This document shows, in pieces, positions 7,760-16,540 of a stretch of DNA of 56,119 nucleotides; position 1 is the stretch's first letter; every line of letters starts with the position of its first letter. The stretch is from JAFDVL01 sp043736395 (GTDB lineage Bacteria > Acidobacteriota > Blastocatellia > RBC074): NCBI GenBank assembly GCA_043736395.1, contig JAYTCQ010000020.1:1-56119 (forward strand). Reading direction: 5' to 3'. Below the pieces are notes generated by a model. The model did no database searches. It was not told the DNA's origin and was given only the letters and a program-made list of their open reading frames with translations. The translations under genes were made by a program, and so were the position numbers.

Positions 7760-9331
7760 ATGTTTTTCGTACGATTATTACTAACCGGCATCAGCTTGAT
7801 GATCTTAAGCCTCGGCATTTTTGCGCAAACTTCGCGAACGAAGATTGTCAAAACCAATGCCCCGCTCGTAGATGAATCAGCACCGACATCCACTCCTCCG
7901 CAAGGCCTTCTTTACGTTTCCCAGCGCATAGATTTGCAGCAGCAGCTTTCTGCCGATGAAGCGATTTATTCATTGGATGGCGAACCGCTGCCAAAATTAC
8001 AATCTACCAGCGTGACGCTTGGACTGGTGATAGACGATCAGGGACATATCATTACGCGCCTGGCGAATGCTTCGCCGCAGACTTCATCCGCGCCGATTAC
8101 GGTTTATTCGCAACAAAATATTCGACCAGTGACCGCTAAATTTATTGGTATGGATTCCGTTACCGGCCTTTGTTTGCTGCAAGCCGATTTGCCTAATTCG
8201 CCTGCGGTCAAGCTTTCACCAGCCGCTCTGAAAGCCAAAGAAATCAGCACTGAAAAAATGGTTCGCATTTTCGGGTTCAATCCAAACCAACGCGGAGGCC
8301 GTCCCGGCGTCTCAATGATTCGTCCGCGCATTCATGCTGCCAGTTGCAGCATCAAACGCGCACTGTCAGATTTTCGCTATCATCCCGGCAGCCCGATTTA
8401 TTATTTGAAAACTTTTCGTCCGCTGACCGAAGTGCAGGATTGCAGCCTGATCGTCGAAGAAGATGGCTCAGTGTTTGGCTTAGTCGCCTTTGATGTTTCC
8501 GGTGAGGGTTCGCATCTGGTCTATCCGATAAATCGGTTGCAGCGGTTGGCGGCAATGATTCAGGAAAATCGTCGCTCAATTATTCCGCACGCCTGGCTGG
8601 GCGCGACCGGAGAAAATTATAAACGAATGGTGAAGCCTGCGAATTCGTTGACGCCAGAAGAGAAGGGCGTCTTGATCGCGATGGTGTTCCCCGACAGTCC
8701 GGCGGATATTGCCGGAATCTTGCCGCAAGATCGCTTAATTAGTATCAGCGGAAGAACTGTTACCACCGGAGCCGATCTGCGCGACACCTTGCAATTATTA
8801 CCCGCCGACAGCGAAGTCACTTTGCAAATTCGACGCAATTCAGTCCTGAAAACTTTGCAGGCGAAGTTGGTTCCATCTCCCGCAGGGAATGCGAAAGATC
8901 AACTTGATTGGATGACGCGCCGAATGGAAGAATATGCGCGAACCGCTGAAAGCCTGCCGGAAAATGATCCGCGCCGCGCTGTCGCTGAAAAGAAACATTC
9001 AACGATGAACAACATCGTACGCGGCATTTATGGAGCCGCTCCATTAGGTGTTGGACAGCGCGTGTTGTATGGCATCGAAGTCGCACCTCTGACGCCACAA
9101 CTGGCAAAATATTTACTGGTCGAGCAGGGAGTTCTGGTCTCCTACATTATTTCTCCCGGCAAAGCCCAACAAGCCGGAATCAAAGCCGGAGATGTCATTC
9201 TCAACATCGGAGAGCAAAATGTTTCGTCTCTCGAAACGTTTGTGAAGGCTATGAACGATAGTAAAGAGGACGCACTGGAAATCCAAATTTCAAGACGCGG
9301 TCAAATTTTGAAAGTGAAGATGGCTCGATAG
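7760..9331 (+). CDS. HtrA-like periplasmic protein with two PDZ domains and an inactivated protease domain
   Basis: 523 residues with a signal peptide (residues 1-22, cleavage after FAQ). A trypsin-like fold of the DegP type covers about 80-265, with PDZ domains at about 279-370 and 435-523 (GVLVSYIISPGKAQQAGIKAGDVI). The catalytic residues are missing. Where active HtrAs have TNxHV this protein has ITRLANAS (residues 98-105), and where they have GNSGG it has HPGSP (208-212). It is therefore probably a peptide-sensing or scaffolding pseudoprotease. It follows a sigma/anti-sigma pair, a position suggesting a DegS-like role in stress signalling without cleavage. An active HtrA lies at 51027-52658. 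Confidence 0.8.
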   Translation: MFFVRLLLTGISLMILSLGIFAQTSRTKIVKTNAPLVDESAPTSTPPQGLLYVSQRIDLQQQLSADEAIYSLDGEPLPKLQSTSVTLGLVIDDQGHIITRLANASPQTSSAPITVYSQQNIRPVTAKFIGMDSVTGLCLLQADLPNSPAVKLSPAALKAKEISTEKMVRIFGFNPNQRGGRPGVSMIRPRIHAASCSIKRALSDFRYHPGSPIYYLKTFRPLTEVQDCSLIVEEDGSVFGLVAFDVSGEGSHLVYPINRLQRLAAMIQENRRSIIPHAWLGATGENYKRMVKPANSLTPEEKGVLIAMVFPDSPADIAGILPQDRLISISGRTVTTGADLRDTLQLLPADSEVTLQIRRNSVLKTLQAKLVPSPAGNAKDQLDWMTRRMEEYARTAESLPENDPRRAVAEKKHSTMNNIVRGIYGAAPLGVGQRVLYGIEVAPLTPQLAKYLLVEQGVLVSYIISPGKAQQAGIKAGDVILNIGEQNVSSLETFVKAMNDSKEDALEIQISRRGQILKVKMAR

Positions 9332-9576
9332 CTTCGTAGCGTAAGCAGCCAAGCTTACGAATTTATTTATATTTTTTCTCATTAGCCATATTTTCTAGAA
9401 GGTGTAATGGAAACCCCCACGGATAGATAGATTCTTTTCATCTCTACACCCTATTTCGCCGAACACCCTCCACTGGAATGGATCAAAGTTACTCACCCGC
9501 TTCCGGGTTAAGAGCCAATTTGGGTTGTGAAAATGTTGCCTCTGAAATGCGCAATCTAATCAATGGAGGTGTCTCA

Positions 9577-11289
9577 ATGTTTCCAAAAATAAATAGTATT
9601 TTTCGCGTTCTCTTCTTAGTTTTTATCGGCCTTTTGATTTTTACTCCAATACAAGCCCAGCAGCCATTTTGGACAACTCCGCCAAACGCTCCTGCTAAAA
9701 TTTATAGTAGCTATGAAGTTGGCAATACTGTAATCATTGGAACAGTAAGCGGGGTGTATCGCCTGTCTAATGATGGTACAAACTGGATTAGTTCCAACAC
9801 TGGATTGCCAGAAAAGCCTGGGGCGACCTATTTCTTCGCCCACGGCAATACATTATTTATTAATACTGAAAAAGGTTATTTTAAATCGAGCGATCAGGCT
9901 AATACCTGGATACCAGTCACTGTGCCATCAGGTATTTATTCCTTATATTCAAGTGGAGCAATTTTATATGCGTTAATTCTGGAACCGGCACCGATTCTAC
10001 ATCGCTCACTAAATAATGGAGAGTCGTGGGAAGTTGTAACTGACAAATTTCCTGTTACCAGTCCTCTTGTAATAGTTGGAAATGATCTATTTGTTTACAG
10101 TCGTACGGCATTGTTCCGCTCTAGCGATAATGCACAAAGTTGGAAAGAGCTGAAGTTGCCTGAAAACGCATATATTTGGGTGCTAGGGAGTAGTGACGGG
10201 ATTCTGTATTTGACTGGATTTGTATATGAAAACGAACCGAATAGAATCTGGAGTTCTGCCAATCGGGGTAATTCTTGGGATTTAGTAAGAAAACAACTTC
10301 CGTATACTACGCAGTCTTTGATAGTTTCTGGCGCAAATATGATTGCAATTAGGAGTAAGCTCGAACCTCCAATGGGTTTGTATCAATGGACTGATGTTTC
10401 CTCAGATGCAGGTCGAACCTGGGAAAGTAGATGGTTTGCGATTGAAAATTACAGAGAAATAGGGGGACCTTTTGTAGCAGATCTTACGGGAAATGTTTTT
10501 CTTAAAGGGAATTCATTACATATCACTACTGCATCCACTGGTCTTAAAATTAACCGTAATTTTATGAAGCCGACAGTCGCGGCAGTCTCAGCAGCCAACT
10601 ACAAAATTTCTCCGCTTTCCAATGAAAGTATCGTTTCGGTCTTTGGTTCTGGGTTTGCTTTGACGACGGCTGCCGCAACGAGTGTGCCGCTTCCCACCAG
10701 CCTCGAAAATACCTCGGTTACAATTACGGATAGTACAGGCGTAGAGAAAATTGCACCCCTGTTTTATATCTCACCAACGCAAATTAATTTTCAGATACCA
10801 GCCGGACTCGCCAATGGTGTGGGGACAGCAACTGTTAATTTGTACAATCAAATTGTGGGCAGAGGAGTAGTTTCGATTACGAATATCTCACCGGGATTAT
10901 TCACGGTGAATCAAACAGGTGAAGGCTTCGCTGCCGCCAATGTGCAGCGGGTCAAAGCGGACGGCACGAGTATTTTTGAACCGATTGCGCAATTCAATTC
11001 GACTACCAGCAAATTCACAGCCATTCCAATCAATGTCAGCTCGCCCTATCAGGCATATTTGAATTTGTACGGGACAGGGATTCGCGGTCGCAGCAATCTT
11101 GCCAATGTCAAAGCGACAGTGGAAGGCGTTGATGTTCCTGTGGTCTACGCCGGAGCGCACGGTTCGTTTGTAGGCGTGGATCAAATCAATGTTTTATTAC
11201 CTTCATCACTAGCGGGAAAAGGCGAAGTTGAGGTTGTGTTGACGGTTGATGGGCAGATTGCGAATGCAGTGAGAATTGCTATTCAATAA
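9577..11289 (+). CDS. Secreted BNR-type beta-propeller protein with Solibacter C-terminal domain (TIGR03437)
   Basis: 570 residues from the ATG at 9577, chosen because GGAGG precedes it and a signal peptide follows at once (cleavage after IQAQ). Residues about 30-325 contain repeated photosystem-stability/BNR-like blades (SDNAQSWKEL, SANRGNSWDL, SSDAGRTWES). Residues about 330-570 match the acidobacterial TIGR03437 domain: VSAANY, ESIVSVFGSGFA, PLFYISPTQINFQIP, SPGLFTVNQTGEG, LYGTGIRGRS and VGVDQINVLLP. The domain is C-terminal in many secreted acidobacterial proteins and its role is unknown. The same domain ends the phosphoesterase at 17353-19884. Confidence 0.85.
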   Translation: MFPKINSIFRVLFLVFIGLLIFTPIQAQQPFWTTPPNAPAKIYSSYEVGNTVIIGTVSGVYRLSNDGTNWISSNTGLPEKPGATYFFAHGNTLFINTEKGYFKSSDQANTWIPVTVPSGIYSLYSSGAILYALILEPAPILHRSLNNGESWEVVTDKFPVTSPLVIVGNDLFVYSRTALFRSSDNAQSWKELKLPENAYIWVLGSSDGILYLTGFVYENEPNRIWSSANRGNSWDLVRKQLPYTTQSLIVSGANMIAIRSKLEPPMGLYQWTDVSSDAGRTWESRWFAIENYREIGGPFVADLTGNVFLKGNSLHITTASTGLKINRNFMKPTVAAVSAANYKISPLSNESIVSVFGSGFALTTAAATSVPLPTSLENTSVTITDSTGVEKIAPLFYISPTQINFQIPAGLANGVGTATVNLYNQIVGRGVVSITNISPGLFTVNQTGEGFAAANVQRVKADGTSIFEPIAQFNSTTSKFTAIPINVSSPYQAYLNLYGTGIRGRSNLANVKATVEGVDVPVVYAGAHGSFVGVDQINVLLPSSLAGKGEVEVVLTVDGQIANAVRIAIQ

Positions 11290-11304
11290 TCACGCGAGCG
11301 CAAC

Positions 11305-11487
11305 GTAGCGCAATCCAGCCATGGTTGCGACAGGCTTTGGCACAAAGCCTAATCTTTCCCATTACCCCGACTCTGGCTACATCCGCGACTATACTCAATC
11401 GAAAAAAATTGGTTTCCGTCAAAGTTGCGAAGGTGAAATAGATTCGCCTTTTGCAAAGGCGGTCGCAAGCCTGGCTGGTTATGCTAC
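11305..11487. repeat. Long inverted repeat after the BNR protein
   Basis: Outer arms GTAGCGCAATCCAGCCATGG... (from 11305) and its imperfect complement ending at 11487 flank a further pair (CAGGCTTTGGCACAAAGCCT and CCTTTTGCAAAGGC). The left arm recurs almost identically at 36487-36537, and its complement at 36800-36829. It lies between convergent genes. Confidence 0.8.
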
Positions 11488-11500
11488 TTCATGAAAACAG

Positions 11501-11529
11501 AAAAGCAGGCTTACATAGAGCCTGCTTTT
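11501..11529. terminator. Bidirectional rho-independent terminator
   Basis: An 11-bp perfect stem (AAAAGCAGGCT / AGCCTGCTTTT) with a 7-base loop and T-rich flanks, between convergent genes. Confidence 0.85.
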
Positions 11530-11555
11530 TCTTTGTGTGTGAGTTTAAGTGAGGG

Positions 11556-11894
11556 TCAAAATCCAAAAAATTGTGAAGCGCCGCTGGCGGCGATTCCGAC
11601 TGCGACATGGATTAGTGTAATCACGCAGTAGACCGCGATGGAAAGCTTTAAGCCCCATTTCGCTGAACGTAAATGCGACCAATGATAGAAGCTCAGCGCA
11701 GCCATCATTCCCATACAAATCTTGAAGAGCATGAATGTTTCAGGGCCGCCGTTCAGAAAATATTGCATCAGTTGATTGGCTTCGGTGGTCTTTCCGGTTT
11801 GCGTCCAGAAGAGCGTCAATCCAGCGTCGAAGAAGTTCAGAGTAAATAATAAAATTGCTTGCTGCATAGACGTAAACCTTAATTTTTCATGCAT
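11556..11894 (-). CDS. DUF5658-type small membrane protein
   Basis: 112 residues with four predicted membrane segments. The arrangement resembles DUF5658: FFDAGLTLFW in the first helix, an ANQLMQYFL loop, and FMLFKICMGMMAAL in the second. The start at 11894 has AAAGGA 9 bases upstream. Function unknown. Its upstream region contains a perfect 35-bp inverted repeat shared with the divergent gene at 12143. Confidence 0.6.
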   Translation of the reverse strand: MHEKLRFTSMQQAILLFTLNFFDAGLTLFWTQTGKTTEANQLMQYFLNGGPETFMLFKICMGMMAALSFYHWSHLRSAKWGLKLSIAVYCVITLIHVAVGIAASGASQFFGF

Positions 11895-11972
11895 GGTTGT
11901 TCGTCCTTTTTATCTGAGTGGGTGCAATGGTAGTAAAGGGCGAACGAATGCAGTGTTCCAGAAAAAAATTGG

Positions 11973-12072
11973 GGGGAAGATGCTGGATACTAGATGTTGG
12001 ATGCTGGAACTTGCGCCGTCAACATACAGCCTAATATCCAGCATCCAACATCTAGTATCCAGCATCTTCCCC
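11973..12072. repeat. Perfect 35-bp inverted repeat
   Basis: Arms 11973-12007 and 12038-12072 are exact reverse complements over 35 bp (core GGATACTAGATGTTGGATGC) around a 30-base centre. Unlike most other repeats here it lies between divergently transcribed genes. The TGGATGTTGG vocabulary is shared with 4640-4718. Confidence 0.9.
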
Positions 12073-12142
12073 ATCATCTTTCTTTCACCTATCTAAACTG
12101 ATAAACTGCACTTTTCTTTTTTGCCACAACGAGATTTCGCCC

Positions 12143-12436
12143 ATGTCAGCAAGAGTCAGCGTTTTTATTTACATTGTGATTTGCCTTGAAGTCGGTGTCC
12201 TGCTGGCTTTGTTGCCGTGGACGGATTACTGGGATGAAAATTATTTTCTGACCTTTGTCGCCGCCAAGCTTCACGCGAAGTGGTTAGTGACAGCCTTGCA
12301 GAGCGGGTACTTTAAAGGAGCAGTTTCGGCGCTGGGAGTTCTGAACATTTTCGCCGGAATGCGCGATATGATTCGATTCCGCGAAAGTGTCAGCAAATTG
12401 AGCGAATGGGAATCGTCAACGAACATCAAAAATTAA
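12143..12436 (+). CDS. Small membrane protein upstream of thiE
   Basis: 97 residues with an N-terminal membrane segment (about 5-27, VFIYIVICLEVGVLLALL) and a second hydrophobic stretch near 58-75. Its last 31 bases overlap the thiE start, so the two are probably translationally coupled. It is not a recognised family. Placement at the head of the thiE-thiD operon might suggest a linked role, but nothing in the sequence shows it. Confidence 0.6.
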   Translation: MSARVSVFIYIVICLEVGVLLALLPWTDYWDENYFLTFVAAKLHAKWLVTALQSGYFKGAVSALGVLNIFAGMRDMIRFRESVSKLSEWESSTNIKN

Positions 12437-13080
12437 CGTCAAAAATTTCTCCGCCCTGGGTCTACCTCATCACGAATCGTCAGGCTTTTCCTTCTCCACA
12501 AATCCAATTAGAAATTATTGCTGAAGCGGCACAGTCCGGATGTCAATTCATTCAAATCCGCGAAAAAGATTTAAGCGCGCGAGAGCTGTATGAATTCACC
12601 TGTGCTGCCATCGCCGCAGCACGTCCGTACGGCGCAAAAATCTTAGTCAATGATCGCCTTGATGTGGCGTTAGCGGCGCGGGCTGACGGCGTTCATTTGC
12701 GGGTGGATTCGCTCACGGCTGAAAGCGTCCGCAGCGTTGTCAAGGATTCGGATTTTTTGATTGGCGTTTCGACACATTCTTTGGAAGAAGCTGAAGCGGC
12801 GAAAAATGATGGAGCGGATTTTATTGTGTGTGGGCCGGTGTTTGAAACGGCTTCGAAAGCGCAGTACGGTGAAACGCTGGGACTTAATAATTTTGCCAGT
12901 ATTTGCGCTAAAATAGATTTACCGATTTTGGCTTTGGGCGGAATTTCAACAGAAAATTTTACGTCAGTTTTATCACGCGGAGCTGCGGGAATTGCCGGAA
13001 TTGGTTTATTTCAAAATCGTCAGGCTCTGGCAAGCAGCATCAAGATGATGTTATCATTAGGAATTCAACCACAAGATTGA
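12406..13080 (+). CDS. thiE: Thiamine-phosphate synthase
   Basis: 224 residues. ThiE joins HMP-pyrophosphate and thiazole phosphate into thiamine monophosphate. Family motifs are clear: QIREKDLSARELYEF, ILVNDRLDVALAARADGVHL, the diphosphate-binding GVSTHSLEEAEAAKNDGADF, CGPVFETASK and LALGGISTEN. The ATG at 12406 lies inside the preceding gene. An N-terminal extension of about 15 residues precedes the barrel. The gene runs straight into thiD. Confidence 0.95.
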   Translation: MGIVNEHQKLTSKISPPWVYLITNRQAFPSPQIQLEIIAEAAQSGCQFIQIREKDLSARELYEFTCAAIAAARPYGAKILVNDRLDVALAARADGVHLRVDSLTAESVRSVVKDSDFLIGVSTHSLEEAEAAKNDGADFIVCGPVFETASKAQYGETLGLNNFASICAKIDLPILALGGISTENFTSVLSRGAAGIAGIGLFQNRQALASSIKMMLSLGIQPQD

Positions 13081-13082
13081 GT

Positions 13083-13865
13083 ATGCGAACGGTTTTAGCG
13101 ATTGCCGGATTTGATCCTTCAGGCGGTGCCGGTGTGGCGGCGGATTTGAAAACCTTTGCGGCGCTGAAAACCTACGGGATAGCGGCGATTACTTCGCTGA
13201 CTTCGCAGAATACGCAACAAGTATTCGCGACTTTCCATCAATCGGTTGAAGTGGTGCGAGCGCAACTGATTCCGCTCTGTGAAGATTTTCAAATTGATGC
13301 GGTCAAAATCGGGATGCTCCCGACGCGTGAATTGATCGAATTAGTAGCGGAAATCGTTAAGACGTACGGCTTGAAAAATATTGTCATTGATCCGGTGTTT
13401 CGCTCTTCCAGCGGACACGATTTAATTGACGCTGAAGCGCGAGAATTATTGTTCGAAAAACTGTTTCCATTCGCTGCCGTGATTACGCCAAATTTGGATG
13501 AAGCTGCGGCTTTATTGCAACGCAAAATCGAGAATGAAATTGAAATGAAAGCGGCGGCGGTTGAACTTCAGCGACAAACAAATTCTTCGGCAGTGTTGAT
13601 TAAAGGCGGTCATTTAAAGGGTGAGGCATTGGATGTTTTATTTCACGAAAATGCTTGCAAGATATTTTCTGCGCCGCGAGTTTTGACACGCAATACGCAC
13701 GGCACAGGTTGCACGCTGGCTTCTGCGGTAGCCGCATTTTTGGCGCAAGGCGCGACAATTCCAACCGCCGTTCAGCAAGCGAAAGAATACGTGACCGAAG
13801 CTTTAAAAAATTCGATTGAGGTTGGGAAGGGGAAAGGCCCGCTTAATCATTTTCATCATTTATGA
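13083..13865 (+). CDS. thiD: Hydroxymethylpyrimidine/phosphomethylpyrimidine kinase
   Basis: 260 residues; phosphorylates HMP and HMP-P in thiamine synthesis. Signatures are AIAGFDPSGGAGVAADLKTF at the N terminus, QIDAVKIGML, NIVIDPVFRSSSG, ITPNLDEAAAL and the ribokinase-type NTHGTGCTLASA with its catalytic aspartate position replaced by histidine-glycine context as usual for ThiD (THGTGC). The ATG at 13083 starts 2 bases after the thiE stop; an in-frame TTG at 13077 is the alternative. Its stop overlaps the next start (ATGA). Confidence 0.95.
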   Translation: MRTVLAIAGFDPSGGAGVAADLKTFAALKTYGIAAITSLTSQNTQQVFATFHQSVEVVRAQLIPLCEDFQIDAVKIGMLPTRELIELVAEIVKTYGLKNIVIDPVFRSSSGHDLIDAEARELLFEKLFPFAAVITPNLDEAAALLQRKIENEIEMKAAAVELQRQTNSSAVLIKGGHLKGEALDVLFHENACKIFSAPRVLTRNTHGTGCTLASAVAAFLAQGATIPTAVQQAKEYVTEALKNSIEVGKGKGPLNHFHHL

Positions 13866-15823
13866 GTCAACTGAACGACAATCTCGAAGACGAATTATTA
13901 GTCCGGCAATCAGACGAAAAGCTAGCGCATTTCGATGTGCAGCGCATCACCGAAGCCTTGATGCGCGAATCAAAAATTACGCTTGAAATCGCGAATCATA
14001 TCGCGCTGGAAGTGAAAGAACAGATTCGTCTTTCGGGGATTCAGGCTTTGACCGGGCCGCTGATTCGCGGACTCGTAGACGCCAAATTGCTTGAACGCGG
14101 ATTGATCGCCGCGCATCGTTTGCACGCTCGCCTGGGCGTTCCAATGTTCGATGCCGATCAAATTATTCAGGGTGTTTCGACAGAATTGAAATCCGGTCAC
14201 GGGCCGGAAGCGACAAGTTTTGCGCTGGCTGAAGCGATTAAACGCGAATACGCGATGCTCAATGTTTTTTCTGAGCAAGTCGTGAACGCGCATCTTGCCG
14301 GAGACATTCATATTGAAAATCTCGGCGAAGTGGATCGCCTCACGACAATGGTCGGTTCCGTAGATTTCATCAAACGTAATGGAGTTGTTTTACCAGGCGG
14401 ATACACGGGATCGCGTCCGGCCAAACACCCTGAAGTTTTGGCATTACATTTAGTGAAATATACGGCGGCCTTGCACGGATATTTCAGCGAAGCCATCGCG
14501 TGGGATTCGGTCAATTACGCGTTTGCTCCGTTGCTCGAAAATCTCACGCACGAAGAACGCAAGCAGGTGGCGCAAACATTATTGTTTGAACTTTCAACGC
14601 CAGCGATTGCACGCGGCGGACAGCCGATGCGATGCGACCTGCATTTGGACTGGGACGCGCCGAATTATCTGCGCGAACGTCCCGCCGTTGGCCCTGGCGG
14701 AGAACAGCTTGAGAAAAGGTATGATGATTACGGCGACATCGCCCGCGATTTTTTAGTGACGCTTTTTGAAGTTTATTTTGAAGGCGATGGGCAGGGCTTA
14801 CCGCTGACCGGAGCGCGTTTGGTTTTGCACGTGACTTCGCGGTTTGTGGACAGCGTGGGCTATCGCACCTTCCTTGATTTAGCTTCGCGAGTTGCTGCCG
14901 GACGGGGTGGAATTAATTTTACCTTTGATCGTTCGCCCTCGGAAGACGCGACGCTTTCGGCGTTCACTAAACGGTACGGAATGGACCCGGGATTGCTGAA
15001 TCGTGCCGGTGAAAGCTGGCAATGGCGTTCGGCATTATTTTCTTCCGTCGCGATAAATTTGCCGCGCATCGCACGCCGTTCGGACAACGATCAAGTCAAA
15101 GTATTTGAATCCATCCGCGAAGCGTTGGAGCTGGTGGCACAGGCTTCGCTGGAAAAAAGAGTTTTCATTGAAAAGCTATTATCGCGCGGTGAATCCGGAG
15201 TGCTGGCTTTGCTGGCAGTGCGTCCAAACAACGAACCACTGCTCAGATTAAGCTGGACTGCGCACGCGATTTGTCCGCTTGGACTAAGTGAAGTTGCTGA
15301 ACAAATCATTGGGCAACCGCTCGAAAAATCCAAAGAAACGCAGGCCTTTGCCGAGCGATTAATTCATCATTTACACGAAGAAATCGAACGCTTATCACTC
15401 AAACATAAAGTTCGCTTTATTCTGGCGGAGTCGCACGACACAACTGCGTCAGTTCGATTGGCAAAACTTGATGGCGCAACGCAAAGCTATTCCAACGCGG
15501 CAAAAATTTCGAGTGAAAAATCGCTGACTGCGCTGGAGCGTTTGCGAATTGAGGGCGATTGGCAACAGGACAAAATCTTTGGAGCGTTCACTGAATTAAC
15601 GAGTTCTGAAGTTGAGATGAGCGCGGAACAATTGGCAATCCTGATCTCACGCGCCTTTTACCAGACGGGCAATGCGGCGCTGACCTTTGCGGTTAGTTAT
15701 TCAATTTGTATTAGCTGCCGCGAAGTTACAAAAGGGATTCATGGTTCCTGCGAAAAATGCGGCTCATCTAAAATTGATATTCTGGCACAACGAGATGGAT
15801 ATTTTAGCCGGATAACTGCTTGA
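13862..15823 (+). CDS. Divergent NrdD-like protein with ATP-cone and zinc ribbon
   Basis: 653 residues, start overlapping the thiD stop (ATGA). Residues about 10-105 are an ATP-cone regulatory domain. The middle resembles class III (anaerobic) ribonucleotide reductase: TPAIARGGQP at 246-255, VAINLPRIA, and MDPG. The C terminus keeps the NrdD zinc ribbon (C616, C619, C630, C633) and a Gly-Tyr at 646-647 where the glycyl-radical Gly is expected, but as QRDGYFSR rather than RVxGY. No MCCR-like cysteine motif is visible between MDPG and INLPRI. Activity as a reductase is doubtful. No nrdG activase gene is in the window. Coupling to thiE-thiD is unexplained. Confidence 0.75.
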   Translation: MSQLNDNLEDELLVRQSDEKLAHFDVQRITEALMRESKITLEIANHIALEVKEQIRLSGIQALTGPLIRGLVDAKLLERGLIAAHRLHARLGVPMFDADQIIQGVSTELKSGHGPEATSFALAEAIKREYAMLNVFSEQVVNAHLAGDIHIENLGEVDRLTTMVGSVDFIKRNGVVLPGGYTGSRPAKHPEVLALHLVKYTAALHGYFSEAIAWDSVNYAFAPLLENLTHEERKQVAQTLLFELSTPAIARGGQPMRCDLHLDWDAPNYLRERPAVGPGGEQLEKRYDDYGDIARDFLVTLFEVYFEGDGQGLPLTGARLVLHVTSRFVDSVGYRTFLDLASRVAAGRGGINFTFDRSPSEDATLSAFTKRYGMDPGLLNRAGESWQWRSALFSSVAINLPRIARRSDNDQVKVFESIREALELVAQASLEKRVFIEKLLSRGESGVLALLAVRPNNEPLLRLSWTAHAICPLGLSEVAEQIIGQPLEKSKETQAFAERLIHHLHEEIERLSLKHKVRFILAESHDTTASVRLAKLDGATQSYSNAAKISSEKSLTALERLRIEGDWQQDKIFGAFTELTSSEVEMSAEQLAILISRAFYQTGNAALTFAVSYSICISCREVTKGIHGSCEKCGSSKIDILAQRDGYFSRITA

Positions 15824-15931
15824 CGCAGGAGCCGATTTTTAATTGGCCTGCATTTCAATTATGATCTAACCCGACAAATTTTTACGATCTGTCATTTATT
15901 TCCCTCTTACATTTTCAAAGGAGAAAATTAC

Positions 15932-16477
15932 ATGAAAAAGTCCGTTATCAAGTTTGTAGTAGTTGTCAGCGCGTTATTTGTGCTGGCTCTGACTACAGTC
16001 AGCGCGCAGCAAAAAGCTCCTGCCAGCCCTCCGGCAACAGCTGAAACAATGATTGATGGTAAGAAAATTACGATCAACTACAGCCGCCCTTCGATGAAAG
16101 GCCGCAAAGTAATGGGCGAACTGGTGCCTTACGATAAAGTCTGGCGAACGGGCGCCAATAAGGCAACAGCGCTAACGACCGAAGTCGATTTACTATTTGG
16201 TAAAACGCTTGTTCCGGCGGGTTCTTATACGTTATTCACTCTGCCAACAACGGCTGGGTGGAAGCTGATTATTAACAAACATACAGGCCAATGGGGAATT
16301 CCTTATAAGCCTGAATATGAACAGGAAGAGCTGGCGCGGATTGATATGAAAGTTGGTAAAACCGCTGCTCCGGTTGAAATGTTCACCATTAATTTAACCA
16401 GCAAAGGAAATAACGGAATGCTGACACTGGAGTGGGAGAACACCAGCGCATCCGTTGCTTTCAAAACCACGAAATAA
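15932..16477 (+). CDS. Secreted DUF2911 protein
   Basis: 181 residues with a signal peptide (residues 1-25, cleavage after VSAQ). The mature protein matches the DUF2911 family: INYSRPSMKGRKVMGELVPYDKVWRTGANKAT, PAGSYTLFTLP and WGIPYKPE. Function unknown; the fold is a small beta-sandwich. A good ribosome binding site (AAAGGAG) precedes the ATG. A strong bidirectional terminator follows. Confidence 0.88.
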   Translation: MKKSVIKFVVVVSALFVLALTTVSAQQKAPASPPATAETMIDGKKITINYSRPSMKGRKVMGELVPYDKVWRTGANKATALTTEVDLLFGKTLVPAGSYTLFTLPTTAGWKLIINKHTGQWGIPYKPEYEQEELARIDMKVGKTAAPVEMFTINLTSKGNNGMLTLEWENTSASVAFKTTK

Positions 16478-16510
16478 AATTGAAGCCGACAATTTGTCTG
16501 ACTCATTAAT

Positions 16511-16540
16511 GAAAAAGACTCCGTTTCAGGAGTCTTTTTC
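16511..16540. terminator. Bidirectional rho-independent terminator
   Basis: A 12-bp perfect stem (GAAAAAGACTCC / GGAGTCTTTTTC) with a 6-base loop between convergent genes. The TGA stop of the minus-strand gene lies in the loop. Confidence 0.9.

Noticed and set aside
15821..15823. UGA at the end of the NrdD-like gene as a further selenocysteine codon
   Set aside because: The sequence after it has no resemblance to NrdD and runs into the leader of the next gene.
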